A DNA stretch of 64,000 nucleotides from Pseudopedobacter sp965218985 (GTDB lineage Bacteria; Bacteroidota; Bacteroidia; Sphingobacteriales; Sphingobacteriaceae), in contig CBDCMP010000007.1 of the NCBI GenBank assembly GCA_965218985.1, positions 1,798,001-1,862,000 of the forward strand, in the 5' to 3' direction. Positions 9,114 to 19,217 of this stretch are shown one piece after another. Each line of letters begins with the position of its first letter. Position 1 is the first letter of the stretch. A model generated the notes under the pieces. It was not told the DNA's origin and ran no database searches. It was given only the letters and a program-made list of their open reading frames with translations. The translations under genes were made by a program, and so were the position numbers.

Positions 9114-10655
9114 ATGGAGACCAAACAGATGCAAATAGAGACCGTAGAACTGAGAACATTAAAACATGCAGATTATTTGGATTTGAAATCAGCCATGATA
9201 TCTGCCTATGAGGAGATGGGAGAGAGTTTTTGGAGAGAGAAATCAATTGCCAGACTCATAGATCTATTTCCAGAAGGGCAACTTTGTGTAGAGGTGAATG
9301 GGAAAGTGGTGGCCACTGCCTTAAGCATCATCGTTAATTATGCTAAATTAGGAGAGACGCATACTTACGCTCAGGCAACGGGAGATTTCACTTTCTCCAC
9401 GCATGACCATGACGGAGATGTATTGTATGGGATAGAGGTTTTTGTACATCCGGATTATAGAGGTATGCGACTGGCGAGGAGATTGTACGACGCCCGTAAA
9501 TTGCTGTGCGAGAATTTAAATCTGAAATCTATTATTTTAGGAGGAAGAATCCCTAATTATGAAAAATTTCACAATGAGCTCACGCCCCGCCAATATATCG
9601 ATAAGGTAAAGATGAAGGAGATTTATGATCCGACACTTACTTTTCAAATCTCCAATGATTTTCATGTAAGAAAAATATTAAAGAATTATTTGCCCGAAGA
9701 TCAGCAATCAAAGGAATTCGCCACGCTCTTAGAGTGGAACAACATTTATTATATCGATGAGCATAAAGACAATCTCCTCAAAAAATCCACCGTAAGAATT
9801 GGATTGGTACAATGGCAAATGCGTTTATTCCCTAATGTGATGGACCTCATGGAGAGTGCAGAATATTTTGTGGACGCAGTGAGTGATTATGCATCCGATT
9901 TTGTCGTGTTCCCCGAGTTCTTTAATGCACCCTTAATGGCTGATTACAATCATTTAGGTGAGGCAAAGGCCATCAGAGAACTGGCGAAACATACCGAAAC
10001 CATTCGTAACAGGTTTTGTGAGCTGGCCGTATCCTATAATGTGAATATCATTGCGGGCAGTATGCCATTGTTAGAAGACGATAAATTATATAATGTTTCT
10101 TATTTGTGCCGGAGGGACGGAAGTTTTGACAGCTATATCAAAGTACATCCAACACCATCAGAAATCCATTCCTGGGGAATGAGCGGGGGGAATGAATTAA
10201 AAGTTTTTGATACAGATGCCGGAAGAATAGGAATCCTGATCTGTTACGATGCAGAATTTCCTGAACTCGCCCGTTTATTGGCGTTGGAGAAAATGGACAT
10301 TCTTTTCGTTCCTTTTTGGACGGATACTCAGAATGCCTACAATCGGGTCAGGTTGTGTGCACAGGCCAGGGCCATTGAGAATGAATGTTATGTGGCCATA
10401 ACAGGTTCGGTTGGTAACCTGCCAAAAGTGAACAACATGGATTTGCAATATGCACAGTCAGCCATTTTCTCGCCTTCTGATTTCGCCTTCCCATCAAATG
10501 CCATCGTGGCAGAAACCACCCCAAATACAGAGAACATCTTAATTGCTGACGTAAATTTAGATTTGTTGAAAGAACTGCATGAGCATGGAAGTGTAAAGAA
10601 TCTAAAAGATAGAAGAACAGATTTTTATGATTTAAAATTAAAGAAGAAAAAATGA
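9114..10655 (+). CDS. GNAT acetyltransferase/carbon-nitrogen hydrolase fusion
   Basis: 513 residues with two enzyme domains. An N-terminal GNAT acyltransferase (about 8-200) has VFVHPDYRGMRLARRLYD, the acetyl-CoA loop region. A C-terminal nitrilase-superfamily domain (about 227-500) carries the Glu-Lys-Cys triad in FPEFFNAPL, YIKVHPTP and GILICYDAEFPEL. The family is a known fusion in Bacteroidota and Proteobacteria with no firmly established substrate. It is probably a single-gene unit behind the hairpin at 9071-9099. Confidence 0.93.
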   Translation: METKQMQIETVELRTLKHADYLDLKSAMISAYEEMGESFWREKSIARLIDLFPEGQLCVEVNGKVVATALSIIVNYAKLGETHTYAQATGDFTFSTHDHDGDVLYGIEVFVHPDYRGMRLARRLYDARKLLCENLNLKSIILGGRIPNYEKFHNELTPRQYIDKVKMKEIYDPTLTFQISNDFHVRKILKNYLPEDQQSKEFATLLEWNNIYYIDEHKDNLLKKSTVRIGLVQWQMRLFPNVMDLMESAEYFVDAVSDYASDFVVFPEFFNAPLMADYNHLGEAKAIRELAKHTETIRNRFCELAVSYNVNIIAGSMPLLEDDKLYNVSYLCRRDGSFDSYIKVHPTPSEIHSWGMSGGNELKVFDTDAGRIGILICYDAEFPELARLLALEKMDILFVPFWTDTQNAYNRVRLCAQARAIENECYVAITGSVGNLPKVNNMDLQYAQSAIFSPSDFAFPSNAIVAETTPNTENILIADVNLDLLKELHEHGSVKNLKDRRTDFYDLKLKKKK

Positions 10656-10684
10656 TCAACAGGATGATTGACTAGCTGCGCTAT

Positions 10685-10714
10685 GCACAAAAAAAATCAT
10701 GATTTGCTTTGTGC
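10685..10714. repeat. Near-perfect palindrome downstream of the GNAT-nitrilase gene
   Basis: GCACAAA (10685-10691) pairs with TTTGTGC (10708-10714) around an inner palindrome AAATCATGATTT. There is no strong T run, so it is a weak terminator candidate or a protein-binding palindrome in the 147-nt gap before the VirJ-like gene. Confidence 0.5.
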
Positions 10715-10802
10715 AATTAATTCTGATCATGATCTTCAAATTCACCTCATAAAATCATTAATTTCAACTCGAATCCTATAAAACGGATGAATTGGTTCTT
10801 AT

Positions 10803-12233
10803 ATGAAAAAATCTTTTTTTCTATTATTCTTTTTTTGCTGTTTGGCAAACGTTTCTTCAGCAAAAATCAAAGTAGATTCTTTAACCTACGGACGGTTTGG
10901 AAAGATCATCATTTATCACCCGGCAAAAACACCCACTTCTGTCGCTCTTTTTATATCCGGAGATGGCGGCTGGGAGCATGGCGTGATCAATATGGCGAAA
11001 GATATCGCACTACAGGGCGCATTAGTGTTGGGTATTGATGCCAAACATTACAGGAGTTCTCTGGAAAAAAGTTTTTCCAACTGTTATTATCCTGCCTCAG
11101 ATTTTGAAAATCTAAGTCTTTACATCCAAAAAAAACTTAAATTCCCGGTCTATTTCAAACCTGTTTTAATTGGCTATTCTTATGGAGCTACTTTAACGTA
11201 TGGGATATTATTGCAGGCACCATCGAATACATTCAAAGGCGGAATTGGACTGGGGTTCTCACCCGACATAGAAAGCAAAAAGCCTCTTTGCAAAGGAGAA
11301 GGGTTAACTCAACAGGTCATTAAAGCAGGAGTTTCATTTTACTTGGAGAAAGCCAGAGAGCTATCTGCACCTTTTATTGTTTTAAATGGAGAAAAGGATA
11401 AAAGTTGTCCTTTCAAAGTCTCCGCTGAATTTTTGAAAGGGATAAAAAATGTTGAGCTCGTTGCCTTACCTAAAGTGGGACATGGTTTTTCCATTGCCGA
11501 TAAATGGCTGCCCCAGTTCAATAGCTCATATGGGAAGATTTTGGATGCTCCCAATTTCACTGAAAGAAAAAATTCCAGGACAATTTTCTTTAACGCCCGC
11601 AGGTCAATTCCAAACCTGATGGATATTCCCTTGGTAACGATTCCACCAAATCATCCCAGCCAACTTCCCTTCATTGTGATGATCTCTGGTGACGGTGGCT
11701 GGACCAGTTTTGACCAGTCTTTTTCCGAAAATTTGGCAAAAAAAGGCTTCTATATCATTGGGCTCGATGCACAAAAATATTTCTGGAATGCTAAAACACC
11801 TGAAAGAACAACCCTTGATGTGTTAAAAGTCATCCTCCAGCATGAATATCAATTTCACACAAGGGAATTCATTTTGGTGGGTTATTCTTTTGGTGCTTCC
11901 GTTTTGCCGTTCATTGCTTCAAAGTTCCCCTCCTCTATAAAAGGTCAAATCAAAGGTCTGTTCGCTTTCTCTCCTGATCTTACGGCAGATTTTGAAATTC
12001 ACTTGGCAGATATGTTAAGTTTAGCGACTAGCCAGGACGAATATGATGTTCTCACGGAATTTAGAAAAATTAAAGCTATTCCTGTGATTTGTTGTTTTGG
12101 TTCAGAGGAGGATAAAAAAGTAGTGAAAAAATTCCGTCAGGATCACTTAAAGGTTTTGATCCTACCAGGAAGTCATCATTTCAACAATGATTTTGAAGAA
12201 TTGTCAAATGTGATAACGAGAAACATAAAATGA
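10803..12233 (+). CDS. AcvB/VirJ-family protein with two alpha/beta-hydrolase domains
   Basis: 476 residues with an N-terminal signal peptide (MKKSFFLLFFFCCLANVSSA), so periplasmic. Two homologous hydrolase halves follow. Each has an SGDGGW motif (near residues 56 and 297) and a nucleophile elbow (GYSYGA, GYSFGAS), and each keeps a late His (VGHGF, GSHHFNND). AcvB/VirJ proteins of Agrobacterium are tied to lysyl-phosphatidylglycerol hydrolysis. That function is a family-level inference here. Confidence 0.82.
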   Translation: MKKSFFLLFFFCCLANVSSAKIKVDSLTYGRFGKIIIYHPAKTPTSVALFISGDGGWEHGVINMAKDIALQGALVLGIDAKHYRSSLEKSFSNCYYPASDFENLSLYIQKKLKFPVYFKPVLIGYSYGATLTYGILLQAPSNTFKGGIGLGFSPDIESKKPLCKGEGLTQQVIKAGVSFYLEKARELSAPFIVLNGEKDKSCPFKVSAEFLKGIKNVELVALPKVGHGFSIADKWLPQFNSSYGKILDAPNFTERKNSRTIFFNARRSIPNLMDIPLVTIPPNHPSQLPFIVMISGDGGWTSFDQSFSENLAKKGFYIIGLDAQKYFWNAKTPERTTLDVLKVILQHEYQFHTREFILVGYSFGASVLPFIASKFPSSIKGQIKGLFAFSPDLTADFEIHLADMLSLATSQDEYDVLTEFRKIKAIPVICCFGSEEDKKVVKKFRQDHLKVLILPGSHHFNNDFEELSNVITRNIK

Positions 12234-12248
12234 AAAGGCTGATCTTGA

Positions 12249-12821
12249 TTAAATGTGCTGTTCCACAAAATCTATGATCGAATGAATCACCTTGATATGG
12301 ATTTCCTGAATACGGTCTGAATAAAGAGAGAAAGGAGCCCTGATCTCCACATCGCATAAAGCTGACATGTTTCCTCCATCTTTTCCTGTCAAACCAATAA
12401 CCTTCATTCCTGTTGCTTGTGCCACTTCAATGGCAGAAATGATGTTCTTTGAATTTCCGCTGGTGCTGAGGGCAAATAAAATATCCCCTTCTTTCCCAAG
12501 TCCCTCTATGAAACGGGAGAACACTTGATTAAAACCATAATCATTTGCCGTACAGGTAATATGAGCAGCGTCTGAAATGGCGATAGCCGGCAAGGCTTTC
12601 CTGTCATTGCGATACCTTCCTGACAATTCCTCTGCGAAATGCATGGCATCACACATAGAACCACCATTACCACAAGAAATGATCTTTTTCCCATTCTTCA
12701 CGGCTTCAACAATTAGAAGCCCGGCTTTATGGATATGGATGAAATTTTGTTCATCAGACATGAAATCTGCTAAAACAGATGCCGCTTCCTTAAAATGAGT
12801 TTTAATGATTTGATGGCTCAT
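12249..12821 (-). CDS. gmhA: Sedoheptulose-7-phosphate isomerase-like SIS protein
   Basis: 190 residues, the usual GmhA length. The SIS-domain sugar-phosphate motifs CGNGGSMCDAMHFAEEL and STSGNSKNII are present, with the family-typical ELSGRY after the first. GmhA starts ADP-heptose synthesis for LPS core. It is the last gene of a dsbD-pfkA-gmhA minus-strand run, 3 nt after pfkA. Confidence 0.92.
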   Translation of the reverse strand: MSHQIIKTHFKEAASVLADFMSDEQNFIHIHKAGLLIVEAVKNGKKIISCGNGGSMCDAMHFAEELSGRYRNDRKALPAIAISDAAHITCTANDYGFNQVFSRFIEGLGKEGDILFALSTSGNSKNIISAIEVAQATGMKVIGLTGKDGGNMSALCDVEIRAPFSLYSDRIQEIHIKVIHSIIDFVEQHI

Positions 12822-12824
12822 ATT

Positions 12825-13805
12825 TTAAAGCGATAATATCTCTACGATCTTCAATAGATCCTTATTGATCTCCACATGGTGTTTAATGGCATGATCAAAT
12901 GGTGTGAACGCAATTTTACCATGCACTAATCCCACCATCTCCCCTCTTCTTCCTTTCAATAATTGCTCAACGGCTGCAACACCTAATCTGCTGGCTAAAA
13001 CCCTGTCCATACAGGTTGGCTTTCCACCTCTTTGGATATGTCCCAAAACCGAAACTCGAGTGTCGTAATGAGGGAATTTTGCTTTTATTTTTTCTGCAAT
13101 TTCAAATGCACCGCCAGAATCGCCTTCTCCTTCCGCTACTATCAATATTTTAGATGATTTATCCTTACGGCTGATCTCTAAACGATGCATTAAAGCATTT
13201 ACATCTGTTTTGGTCTCTGGTATCATGATGGATTCAGCTCCCACACCAATTCCACTTCTTAAAGCGATTAACCCGCAATCCCGGCCCATTACCTCAACGA
13301 TGAATAAACGATCATGAGATTCTGCGGTGTCCCTGATTTTGTCAATCGCATCCGTCACAGTATTGATGGAGGTGTCATAACCGATGGTGAAATCTGTTCC
13401 ATACAGGTCGTTATCAATCGTTCCAGGCAAACCCAAAACTGGGATGTCATACTCTTCCCCGAAAATTTTAGCTCCTGTGAAAGTTCCGTCTCCGCCAATC
13501 CCTATTAAAGCATCAACCTGTGCGCCCTTTAATTGATGGTAAGCTTCCTTTCTACCTTCTGGAGTCATAAAAGCCATGCTTCTAGCTGTTTTTAGTATCG
13601 TGCCCCCCCTTTGGATGATGTTGGCGACAGATTTTCTATCCATTGGATAAAACTCACCATTAATCATTCCCTCATAACCCTTTTTAATGCCTAACACTTC
13701 AAGGTTATAATATAAAGCTGTTCTCACCACGGCTCTGATGGCGGCATTCATCCCTGGTGCATCTCCTCCCGAAGTGAAAACTCCAATTTTTTTTATTTGA
13801 TTCAT
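12825..13805 (-). CDS. pfkA: ATP-dependent 6-phosphofructokinase
   Basis: 326 residues of the PfkA family. FTSGGDAPGMNAAIR is the nucleotide loop, IGGDGTFTGA the GGDGT motif, LPGTIDNDLYGTD carries the catalytic Asp, and VEVMGRDCG and GHIQRGG complete the substrate site. It commits fructose-6-phosphate to glycolysis. Its start codon overlaps the dsbD stop by 4 nt (ATGA), suggesting coupled translation. Confidence 0.97.
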   Translation of the reverse strand: MNQIKKIGVFTSGGDAPGMNAAIRAVVRTALYYNLEVLGIKKGYEGMINGEFYPMDRKSVANIIQRGGTILKTARSMAFMTPEGRKEAYHQLKGAQVDALIGIGGDGTFTGAKIFGEEYDIPVLGLPGTIDNDLYGTDFTIGYDTSINTVTDAIDKIRDTAESHDRLFIVEVMGRDCGLIALRSGIGVGAESIMIPETKTDVNALMHRLEISRKDKSSKILIVAEGEGDSGGAFEIAEKIKAKFPHYDTRVSVLGHIQRGGKPTCMDRVLASRLGVAAVEQLLKGRRGEMVGLVHGKIAFTPFDHAIKHHVEINKDLLKIVEILSL

Positions 13806-15871
13806 TCTTTATTATTTTGATAAGCGGCAACACCACTATCCAAAAATTTCACATAATTTTTAACATCCAGGTTAAAAGCCTGTGGAGGTACCAAAACCTT
13901 TCCTGAATTGTTCACTATCACATAATACGGTTGTGAATTTGTTTCAAACGTCGAGGCCTGAAAATCGCTCCATTTATTACCAATTGTTTTGATCTTCTTA
14001 CCAGAGAATTTTGATACATATTGCTCATTCTGAGGTAAATCCGTTTTATCATCCACATAAAGTGAGACTAAAACAAAATCATTTTTTAAGCGGCTCAACA
14101 CTTCGGGGTCACTCCAAACCGAAGCTTCCATTTTCCTGCAATTCACACAACTATGCCCTGTGAAATCAATAAAAAGAGGCTTTCCTTGTTCTTTTGAATA
14201 CTCCAATGCCTGCTCGTAATCAAAGAAACCATTTAAATGATAAGGCTCTTTGAATAAACCTGCATATTTTCTTTTAATGGTGTCTTGCCCAATTGAAGGC
14301 GAAGATAAGGTATTCGTATATAAATCAAAATCCTGAGTGGTTTGTGGCGGTAACCAGGCACTAATCGCTTTTAGAGGTGCTCCCCATAAACCTGGAATCA
14401 TATAAATTGTGAAAGCTAAGGTGACAATCGCTAAAAATAGCCGTGGAATGGTGATGAAAGGCAAATCACTATCATGGGAAAATTTTAATTTCCCCAGAAT
14501 ATAAAAACCAAGCATCGCAAAAATCACAATCCATAAGACAAGGAATACCTCCCGATCTAAAAATTCCCAGTGATAAGCCAAATCAACATTGGACAGAAAT
14601 TTAAAAGCCAAAGCCAATTCGATAAAACCTAAGGCAACTTTCACTGTGTTTAGCCATCCACCTGATTTGGGCAAAGATTTAAGCAAAGATGGAAACGCTG
14701 CGAAAAGCGTGAATGGAATGGCTAACGCTAAAGCAAAGCCCAGCATTCCTACAGCAGGACCCACTCTTTCCCCCATTGAAGCAGCCTGCACCAGTAAAGT
14801 CCCGATGATGGGACCAGTACAGGAGAATGAGACCAATGCCAGGGCGAAAGCCATAAAAAACAATCCTACCATTCCGCCACGGTCTGATTGTTCATCAATT
14901 TTATTCACCCAAGCATTTGGTAAAGTAATTTCAAAAGCTCCGAAAAAAGAAACTGCGAAAACAACTAAAAGCAAAAAGAAAAGGAAGTTAAAAACTCCAT
15001 TGCTCGCTAAATCGTTCAACGCATCAGAACCAAAGGAAATGGTGATGATCATTCCCAATGCCACATAAATCGCAATAATGGAAAGTCCGTAAATTCCTGC
15101 ATGTGTGATGGCTTTACTTCTGCTCCCTGCCTTCTTAGTAAAATAACTTACTGTGAGGGGAAGCATGGGGAAGATACAGGGCATAATCAAAGCTAAAATT
15201 CCGCCTATAAAGCCCGCTATAAAAATTGCCCACAAAGATTTTTTAGAGGTATCCTGTTTTTCTGATGTGGGAGAAATATTTGCCGGAGCGACTTTTGAAG
15301 TTGATGTATCTGTTTTTGTAGGTGTATCTGTAGTGACACTATCTTTCACCATTTCCTGAACAGGTGAAACAAGTTCAGCACTTTTCACTGAAGCCTCTTT
15401 TGGTTTAACATCAGCTTTGCCAACTTTTACGTTAACAGCGAATTCCAAATCCTCAGGTGGCAAACACTGCTTATCATTACAAACCATGTACGCTAAAGTG
15501 CCTGTGACTTTCACTTCTGGTTTATTCAGGCTTATCCTTTGCTTAAAAACAGCCTGATGTTCATGCCAGGATATTTTCATCCCGAAATTATTATCAAACG
15601 CAGAGATGGCTTTTGGAGTTTCTAAGGTCTTTCCCTCTGGTTTGAAATCGGCGCTTTTGTTAAAAGTGAAAGAGGTGGGGATAGGCCCCCCTTCTTCAAT
15701 AAACTGGGAATAAACATGCCAACCCTCATCAATACTCGCAGTGAAAATAACGTAGGCTTCTTTTTCATTGATAGGCTCAGTGCTAAAAGACCAGGTCACC
15801 GGTTTCAGGATTTGAGCAAATCCTGATAGGTTTACCACTAAAAATGCCCAAACGGCAATCCATCTCTTCAT
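13802..15871 (-). CDS. dsbD: DsbD-like protein-disulfide reductase with C-terminal thioredoxin domain
   Basis: 689 residues: a signal peptide, an N-terminal periplasmic DsbD-alpha-like domain containing CNDKQCLPP, a central transmembrane DsbD domain with MPCIFPMLPLTV and SCTGPIIG, and a C-terminal thioredoxin domain with DFTGHSCVNCRKME (CVNC). It should pass electrons from cytoplasmic thioredoxin to periplasmic thiols. It heads the dsbD-pfkA-gmhA run. A Thr/Ser/Lys-rich linker lies between the N-terminal domain and the membrane part. Confidence 0.93.
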   Translation of the reverse strand: MKRWIAVWAFLVVNLSGFAQILKPVTWSFSTEPINEKEAYVIFTASIDEGWHVYSQFIEEGGPIPTSFTFNKSADFKPEGKTLETPKAISAFDNNFGMKISWHEHQAVFKQRISLNKPEVKVTGTLAYMVCNDKQCLPPEDLEFAVNVKVGKADVKPKEASVKSAELVSPVQEMVKDSVTTDTPTKTDTSTSKVAPANISPTSEKQDTSKKSLWAIFIAGFIGGILALIMPCIFPMLPLTVSYFTKKAGSRSKAITHAGIYGLSIIAIYVALGMIITISFGSDALNDLASNGVFNFLFFLLLVVFAVSFFGAFEITLPNAWVNKIDEQSDRGGMVGLFFMAFALALVSFSCTGPIIGTLLVQAASMGERVGPAVGMLGFALALAIPFTLFAAFPSLLKSLPKSGGWLNTVKVALGFIELALAFKFLSNVDLAYHWEFLDREVFLVLWIVIFAMLGFYILGKLKFSHDSDLPFITIPRLFLAIVTLAFTIYMIPGLWGAPLKAISAWLPPQTTQDFDLYTNTLSSPSIGQDTIKRKYAGLFKEPYHLNGFFDYEQALEYSKEQGKPLFIDFTGHSCVNCRKMEASVWSDPEVLSRLKNDFVLVSLYVDDKTDLPQNEQYVSKFSGKKIKTIGNKWSDFQASTFETNSQPYYVIVNNSGKVLVPPQAFNLDVKNYVKFLDSGVAAYQNNKE

Positions 15872-15905
15872 AATTCCTTTTTAAATAATTCTTACAGAAA
15901 ACCCG

Positions 15906-16676
15906 TTAGTCGAAAATAAATTTGACCTCTTTCAAATCAAATTCTCTAACGCCTTCTTCTAATTCTAACAATAACCGACCACTGGGGGTAACTCCCCTAA
16001 TCATTCCTTTTACTATTTTGTGTTCTACTTCAAAAGTATGTTCTTCGTTTAACCTGTAAAGCAACTTTTCATAATCATTATTTAACAAATCTTTTTTTTC
16101 CGCTTTTAATTGTAGGTATCGGGCTTCAATACTTCTGCAAAGTTGCTTTAATAATCTATCAAGCTCATAATCCTGATGTAAGATTTTTGATATTGAGGTG
16201 GCATTAGACAAATTTGATCCAAAATCCCTCTGATTCACATTTAGCCCAATTCCAATGATTGAATCCTTTAAAAAGTAACCTTTCGTACTACTCTCTATCA
16301 ATACGCCTCCTAGCTTTTTGTCATGATGATAGATATCGTTGGGCCACTTAATCTTAAGGTTTTCACCTAATAAATTTACCAAACAATCATTGATACCCAA
16401 ACAGATGGCTTTGTTAAGGTCAAACTGCTCATTAGCAGCTAAAAATGCAGGTTTTAAATAGATACTGATGGTCAAATTCTTTCCATCTTCACTCTCCCAC
16501 TTATTAGAACTTTGCCCTCTGCCCGCATATTGCCTGTCTGCCATAATAACAGTACCTTCAGTAAGTGGCTTAGAATTTGAAAGTAAATTCCTTAGATAAG
16601 TGTTGGTCGAATCCACCTCTTGTAATTTTACAAGATTTTGTCCAACAAATAGTCCTAAAAATATGTTATTTTGCAA
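15906..16676 (-). CDS. birA: Biotin-[acetyl-CoA-carboxylase] ligase, HTH-less
   Basis: Attaches biotin to the carboxyl carrier protein. Motifs: EVDSTNTYLRN, GRGQSSNKWESEDGKNL (biotinyl-AMP loop), LKIKWPNDIYHHDKKLGGVLIE and IGIGLNVNQ. No N-terminal helix-turn-helix, so it is not a BirA repressor. The frame stays open to 16778, but that start would overlap divergent rsfS. A TTG at 16676 gives a 256-residue protein beginning just before the conserved domain and leaves a 45-nt divergent gap; I prefer it. Confidence 0.9.
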   Translation of the reverse strand: MQNNIFLGLFVGQNLVKLQEVDSTNTYLRNLLSNSKPLTEGTVIMADRQYAGRGQSSNKWESEDGKNLTISIYLKPAFLAANEQFDLNKAICLGINDCLVNLLGENLKIKWPNDIYHHDKKLGGVLIESSTKGYFLKDSIIGIGLNVNQRDFGSNLSNATSISKILHQDYELDRLLKQLCRSIEARYLQLKAEKKDLLNNDYEKLLYRLNEEHTFEVEHKIVKGMIRGVTPSGRLLLELEEGVREFDLKEVKFIFD

Positions 16677-16721
16677 TGTGTAATTAAAATTGATTTTACA
16701 GCCCAAAACTAAATTTTTTTG

Positions 16722-17096
16722 ATGGTAAAAAACAAAGTTGCTATCCAATCCACCAACATCTCTGAAGCCGTCATACACGGGATACAGGAAAAGAAGGGAA
16801 ATGATATTGTGAGGTTAGACCTAAGAAACATACACAGTTCAGTTGCTGATTATTTTGTAGTTTGTCATGCAGAGTCTTCTACGCAGGTAAAGGCTATCGC
16901 TCATAGTGTAGAAGAAGAGGTTTTTAAGGCCTTGGGTCAGGAACCTTATAAAAAAGAAGGCTTTCAACATGCAGAATGGATATTATTGGATTACGTAGAT
17001 GTGGTGGTTCATATATTTAAAACCGATAAGAGAGAGTTTTACGGAATTGAAGATTTATGGGGAGACGCAGAGATTAAATTCTATCAGAGCGCATAA
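16722..17096 (+). CDS. rsfS: Ribosomal silencing factor RsfS
   Basis: 124 residues of the RsfS/DUF143 family, which binds uL14 and blocks subunit joining in starvation. Diagnostic stretches are DYFVVCHAESSTQVKAIA, GFQHAEWILLDYVDVVVHIF and REFYGIEDLWGDA. The first ATG at 16722 is chosen over the TTG at 16719. ftsH follows 22 nt later on the same strand, a common Bacteroidota arrangement. Confidence 0.96.
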   Translation: MVKNKVAIQSTNISEAVIHGIQEKKGNDIVRLDLRNIHSSVADYFVVCHAESSTQVKAIAHSVEEEVFKALGQEPYKKEGFQHAEWILLDYVDVVVHIFKTDKREFYGIEDLWGDAEIKFYQSA

Positions 17097-17118
17097 TTGG
17101 GCGATCTAAACAAATGAA

Positions 17119-19209
17119 ATGAAAGAGAATTCAGATAAAAAGAAACAAATAAAAAAAGTGCCGGGAAAGAAGATCATTCCTAAACCACCAAAATTCAACA
17201 TTATGTGGCTTTATGGAATCATCATTTTGGTGATTCTAGGGGTGCAATTTTTTATGAGTGGTAACAACGCCAAGCAAATCACTTATCAAAAGTTTGAAAA
17301 TGTGATGCTGAAAGCCGGGGATGTGGAGAAAATTGTGGCATACAAACAGGAAGATTTGGTTGTTGCAGAAGTTTACATCAAAAAAAACAGGTTAGATGAA
17401 GACAAGTACAAAGATATAAAAGACAGAAATAACCTTTCATTGAGCGGAAATAACCCTCAGTATTATTTCACTGACGGGTCCTTTGAATCTTTGCAGACCA
17501 GACTAAATGCTTCTCAAAAAGATTTGGATGACGGCAAAAGAGTATCGCTAACTTACGAGTCGAGAAGTTCACCTTTCTCTTCCATTTTCTGGACCTTTAT
17601 CGTGCCTATAGCTTTATTCGCACTTTTCTGGATTTTCATCATGAGGAGAATGGGGGGAGGAGGAGCCGGAGGTGCTGGCGGCCAAATCTTCAATATTGGG
17701 AAATCAAAAGCCACTTTGTTCGATAAAGAATCTCAGGTAAGCATCACTTTTAGTGATGTCGCTGGATTAGAGGAGGCGAAACAGGAGGTCATGGAGATCG
17801 TAGATTTCCTTAAAAACCCTAAAAAATACACCAATCTCGGCGGTAAGATCCCTAAGGGAGCTTTGTTGGTGGGTTCACCCGGAACAGGAAAAACCTTGAT
17901 GGCGAAAGCTGTTGCCGGCGAAGCGCAGGTGCCCTTCTTCTCGCTCTCAGGATCTGATTTTGTGGAGATGTTCGTCGGGGTGGGTGCATCACGAGTGAGG
18001 GATTTATTCAAACAGGCTAAAGAGAAAGCACCATGTATCATTTTTATTGATGAGATAGATGCTATTGGTAGAGCACGTGGAAAAAACAGTATGGTGGGTG
18101 GTAATGACGAGCGTGAAAATACGCTGAATCAATTATTGGTGGAGATGGATGGGTTTGGAACTGATTCCGGAATCATCATCATGGCAGCCACTAACCGTCC
18201 CGATGTTTTGGATTCAGCCCTATTAAGGCCAGGCCGTTTTGACAGGCAGATTTCCATTGACAAGCCGGATTTGGTGGGCAGGGAGCAAATTTTCAAAGTG
18301 CATTTACAACCTCTAAAACTGGCAGCTGGTGTTGATCCTAAAAAATTATCAGCACAAACCCCCGGATTTGCCGGAGCTGAAATTGCCAACGTTTGTAATG
18401 AAGCTGCTTTGATTGCCGCAAGAAGAGACAAAGAGGCAGTGGATATGCAGGACTTCCAGGATGCAGTGGACAGGGTGATTGGTGGGCTGGAGAAGAAAAA
18501 TAAGATCATTTCGCCTGAAGAGAAAAAAATTGTGGCTTATCATGAAGCCGGACACGCGATAGCTGGTTGGTTTTTAGAACATGCTGACCCTTTGGTAAAA
18601 GTTTCTATCGTTCCACGTGGGGTTGCGGCTTTGGGTTATGCACAGTACCTGCCAAAAGAGCAATTCTTATATACTACAGAACAACTTTCTGATGGGATGT
18701 GTATGACGTTAGGTGGGCGTGTTGCAGAAGATATCACTTTCGGAAAGATCTCCACAGGAGCTCAAAATGACCTGGAGAGGATCACGAAATTAGCTTATGC
18801 AATGGTTTCCATTTACGGTATGAGTGATAAAGTAGGCAATGTATCATTCAATGATCAGGGGGGAGAATATAACTTCAACAAGCCCTATTCAGACAAAACT
18901 GCAGAGTTGATCGATAGTGAGGTGAGGCTGCTGATTGAAAGGGCTTATTTGACCACAAAAAATCTTTTAACTGAAAAACGCGAAGGTTTAGAAGCTTTAG
19001 CAGTTAAATTATTAGAGAAAGAGATTCTTTTTCAAAGTGATTTGGAAGAGATTTTAGGAAAAAGGCCATTCGACAACAGGACCACCTATGATGAATTTGT
19101 GAATGGTAAGGAAGGTGGAGACCAAGAAGTGATTGCAGAAAATCTTTATCCTGAGCCGGTGGGTGATTCCACACAACCCCTTAATAAAATTGATTCCACT
19201 GAATTATAA
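17119..19209 (+). CDS. ftsH: ATP-dependent zinc metalloprotease FtsH
   Basis: 696-residue membrane AAA+ protease. Transmembrane segments lie near residues 28-46 and 156-176, flanking a periplasmic domain. The AAA module has Walker A GSPGTGKT (252-259), FVGVGASRVRDLF (pore loop and beyond) and FIDEIDAIGR (Walker B), plus the second region of homology ATNRPDVLDSALLRPGRFDR. The zinc site is HEAGH (475-479). It degrades misfolded membrane proteins and short-lived regulators. It is preceded by rsfS and followed by a terminator at 19218. Confidence 0.98.
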   Translation: MKENSDKKKQIKKVPGKKIIPKPPKFNIMWLYGIIILVILGVQFFMSGNNAKQITYQKFENVMLKAGDVEKIVAYKQEDLVVAEVYIKKNRLDEDKYKDIKDRNNLSLSGNNPQYYFTDGSFESLQTRLNASQKDLDDGKRVSLTYESRSSPFSSIFWTFIVPIALFALFWIFIMRRMGGGGAGGAGGQIFNIGKSKATLFDKESQVSITFSDVAGLEEAKQEVMEIVDFLKNPKKYTNLGGKIPKGALLVGSPGTGKTLMAKAVAGEAQVPFFSLSGSDFVEMFVGVGASRVRDLFKQAKEKAPCIIFIDEIDAIGRARGKNSMVGGNDERENTLNQLLVEMDGFGTDSGIIIMAATNRPDVLDSALLRPGRFDRQISIDKPDLVGREQIFKVHLQPLKLAAGVDPKKLSAQTPGFAGAEIANVCNEAALIAARRDKEAVDMQDFQDAVDRVIGGLEKKNKIISPEEKKIVAYHEAGHAIAGWFLEHADPLVKVSIVPRGVAALGYAQYLPKEQFLYTTEQLSDGMCMTLGGRVAEDITFGKISTGAQNDLERITKLAYAMVSIYGMSDKVGNVSFNDQGGEYNFNKPYSDKTAELIDSEVRLLIERAYLTTKNLLTEKREGLEALAVKLLEKEILFQSDLEEILGKRPFDNRTTYDEFVNGKEGGDQEVIAENLYPEPVGDSTQPLNKIDSTEL

Positions 19210-19217
19210 TAAATTAG

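Noticed and set aside
14589..15068. 159-codon plus-strand frame inside dsbD
   Set aside because: Antisense to the membrane part of a well-supported dsbD; its Lys/Pro-rich translation matches no family.
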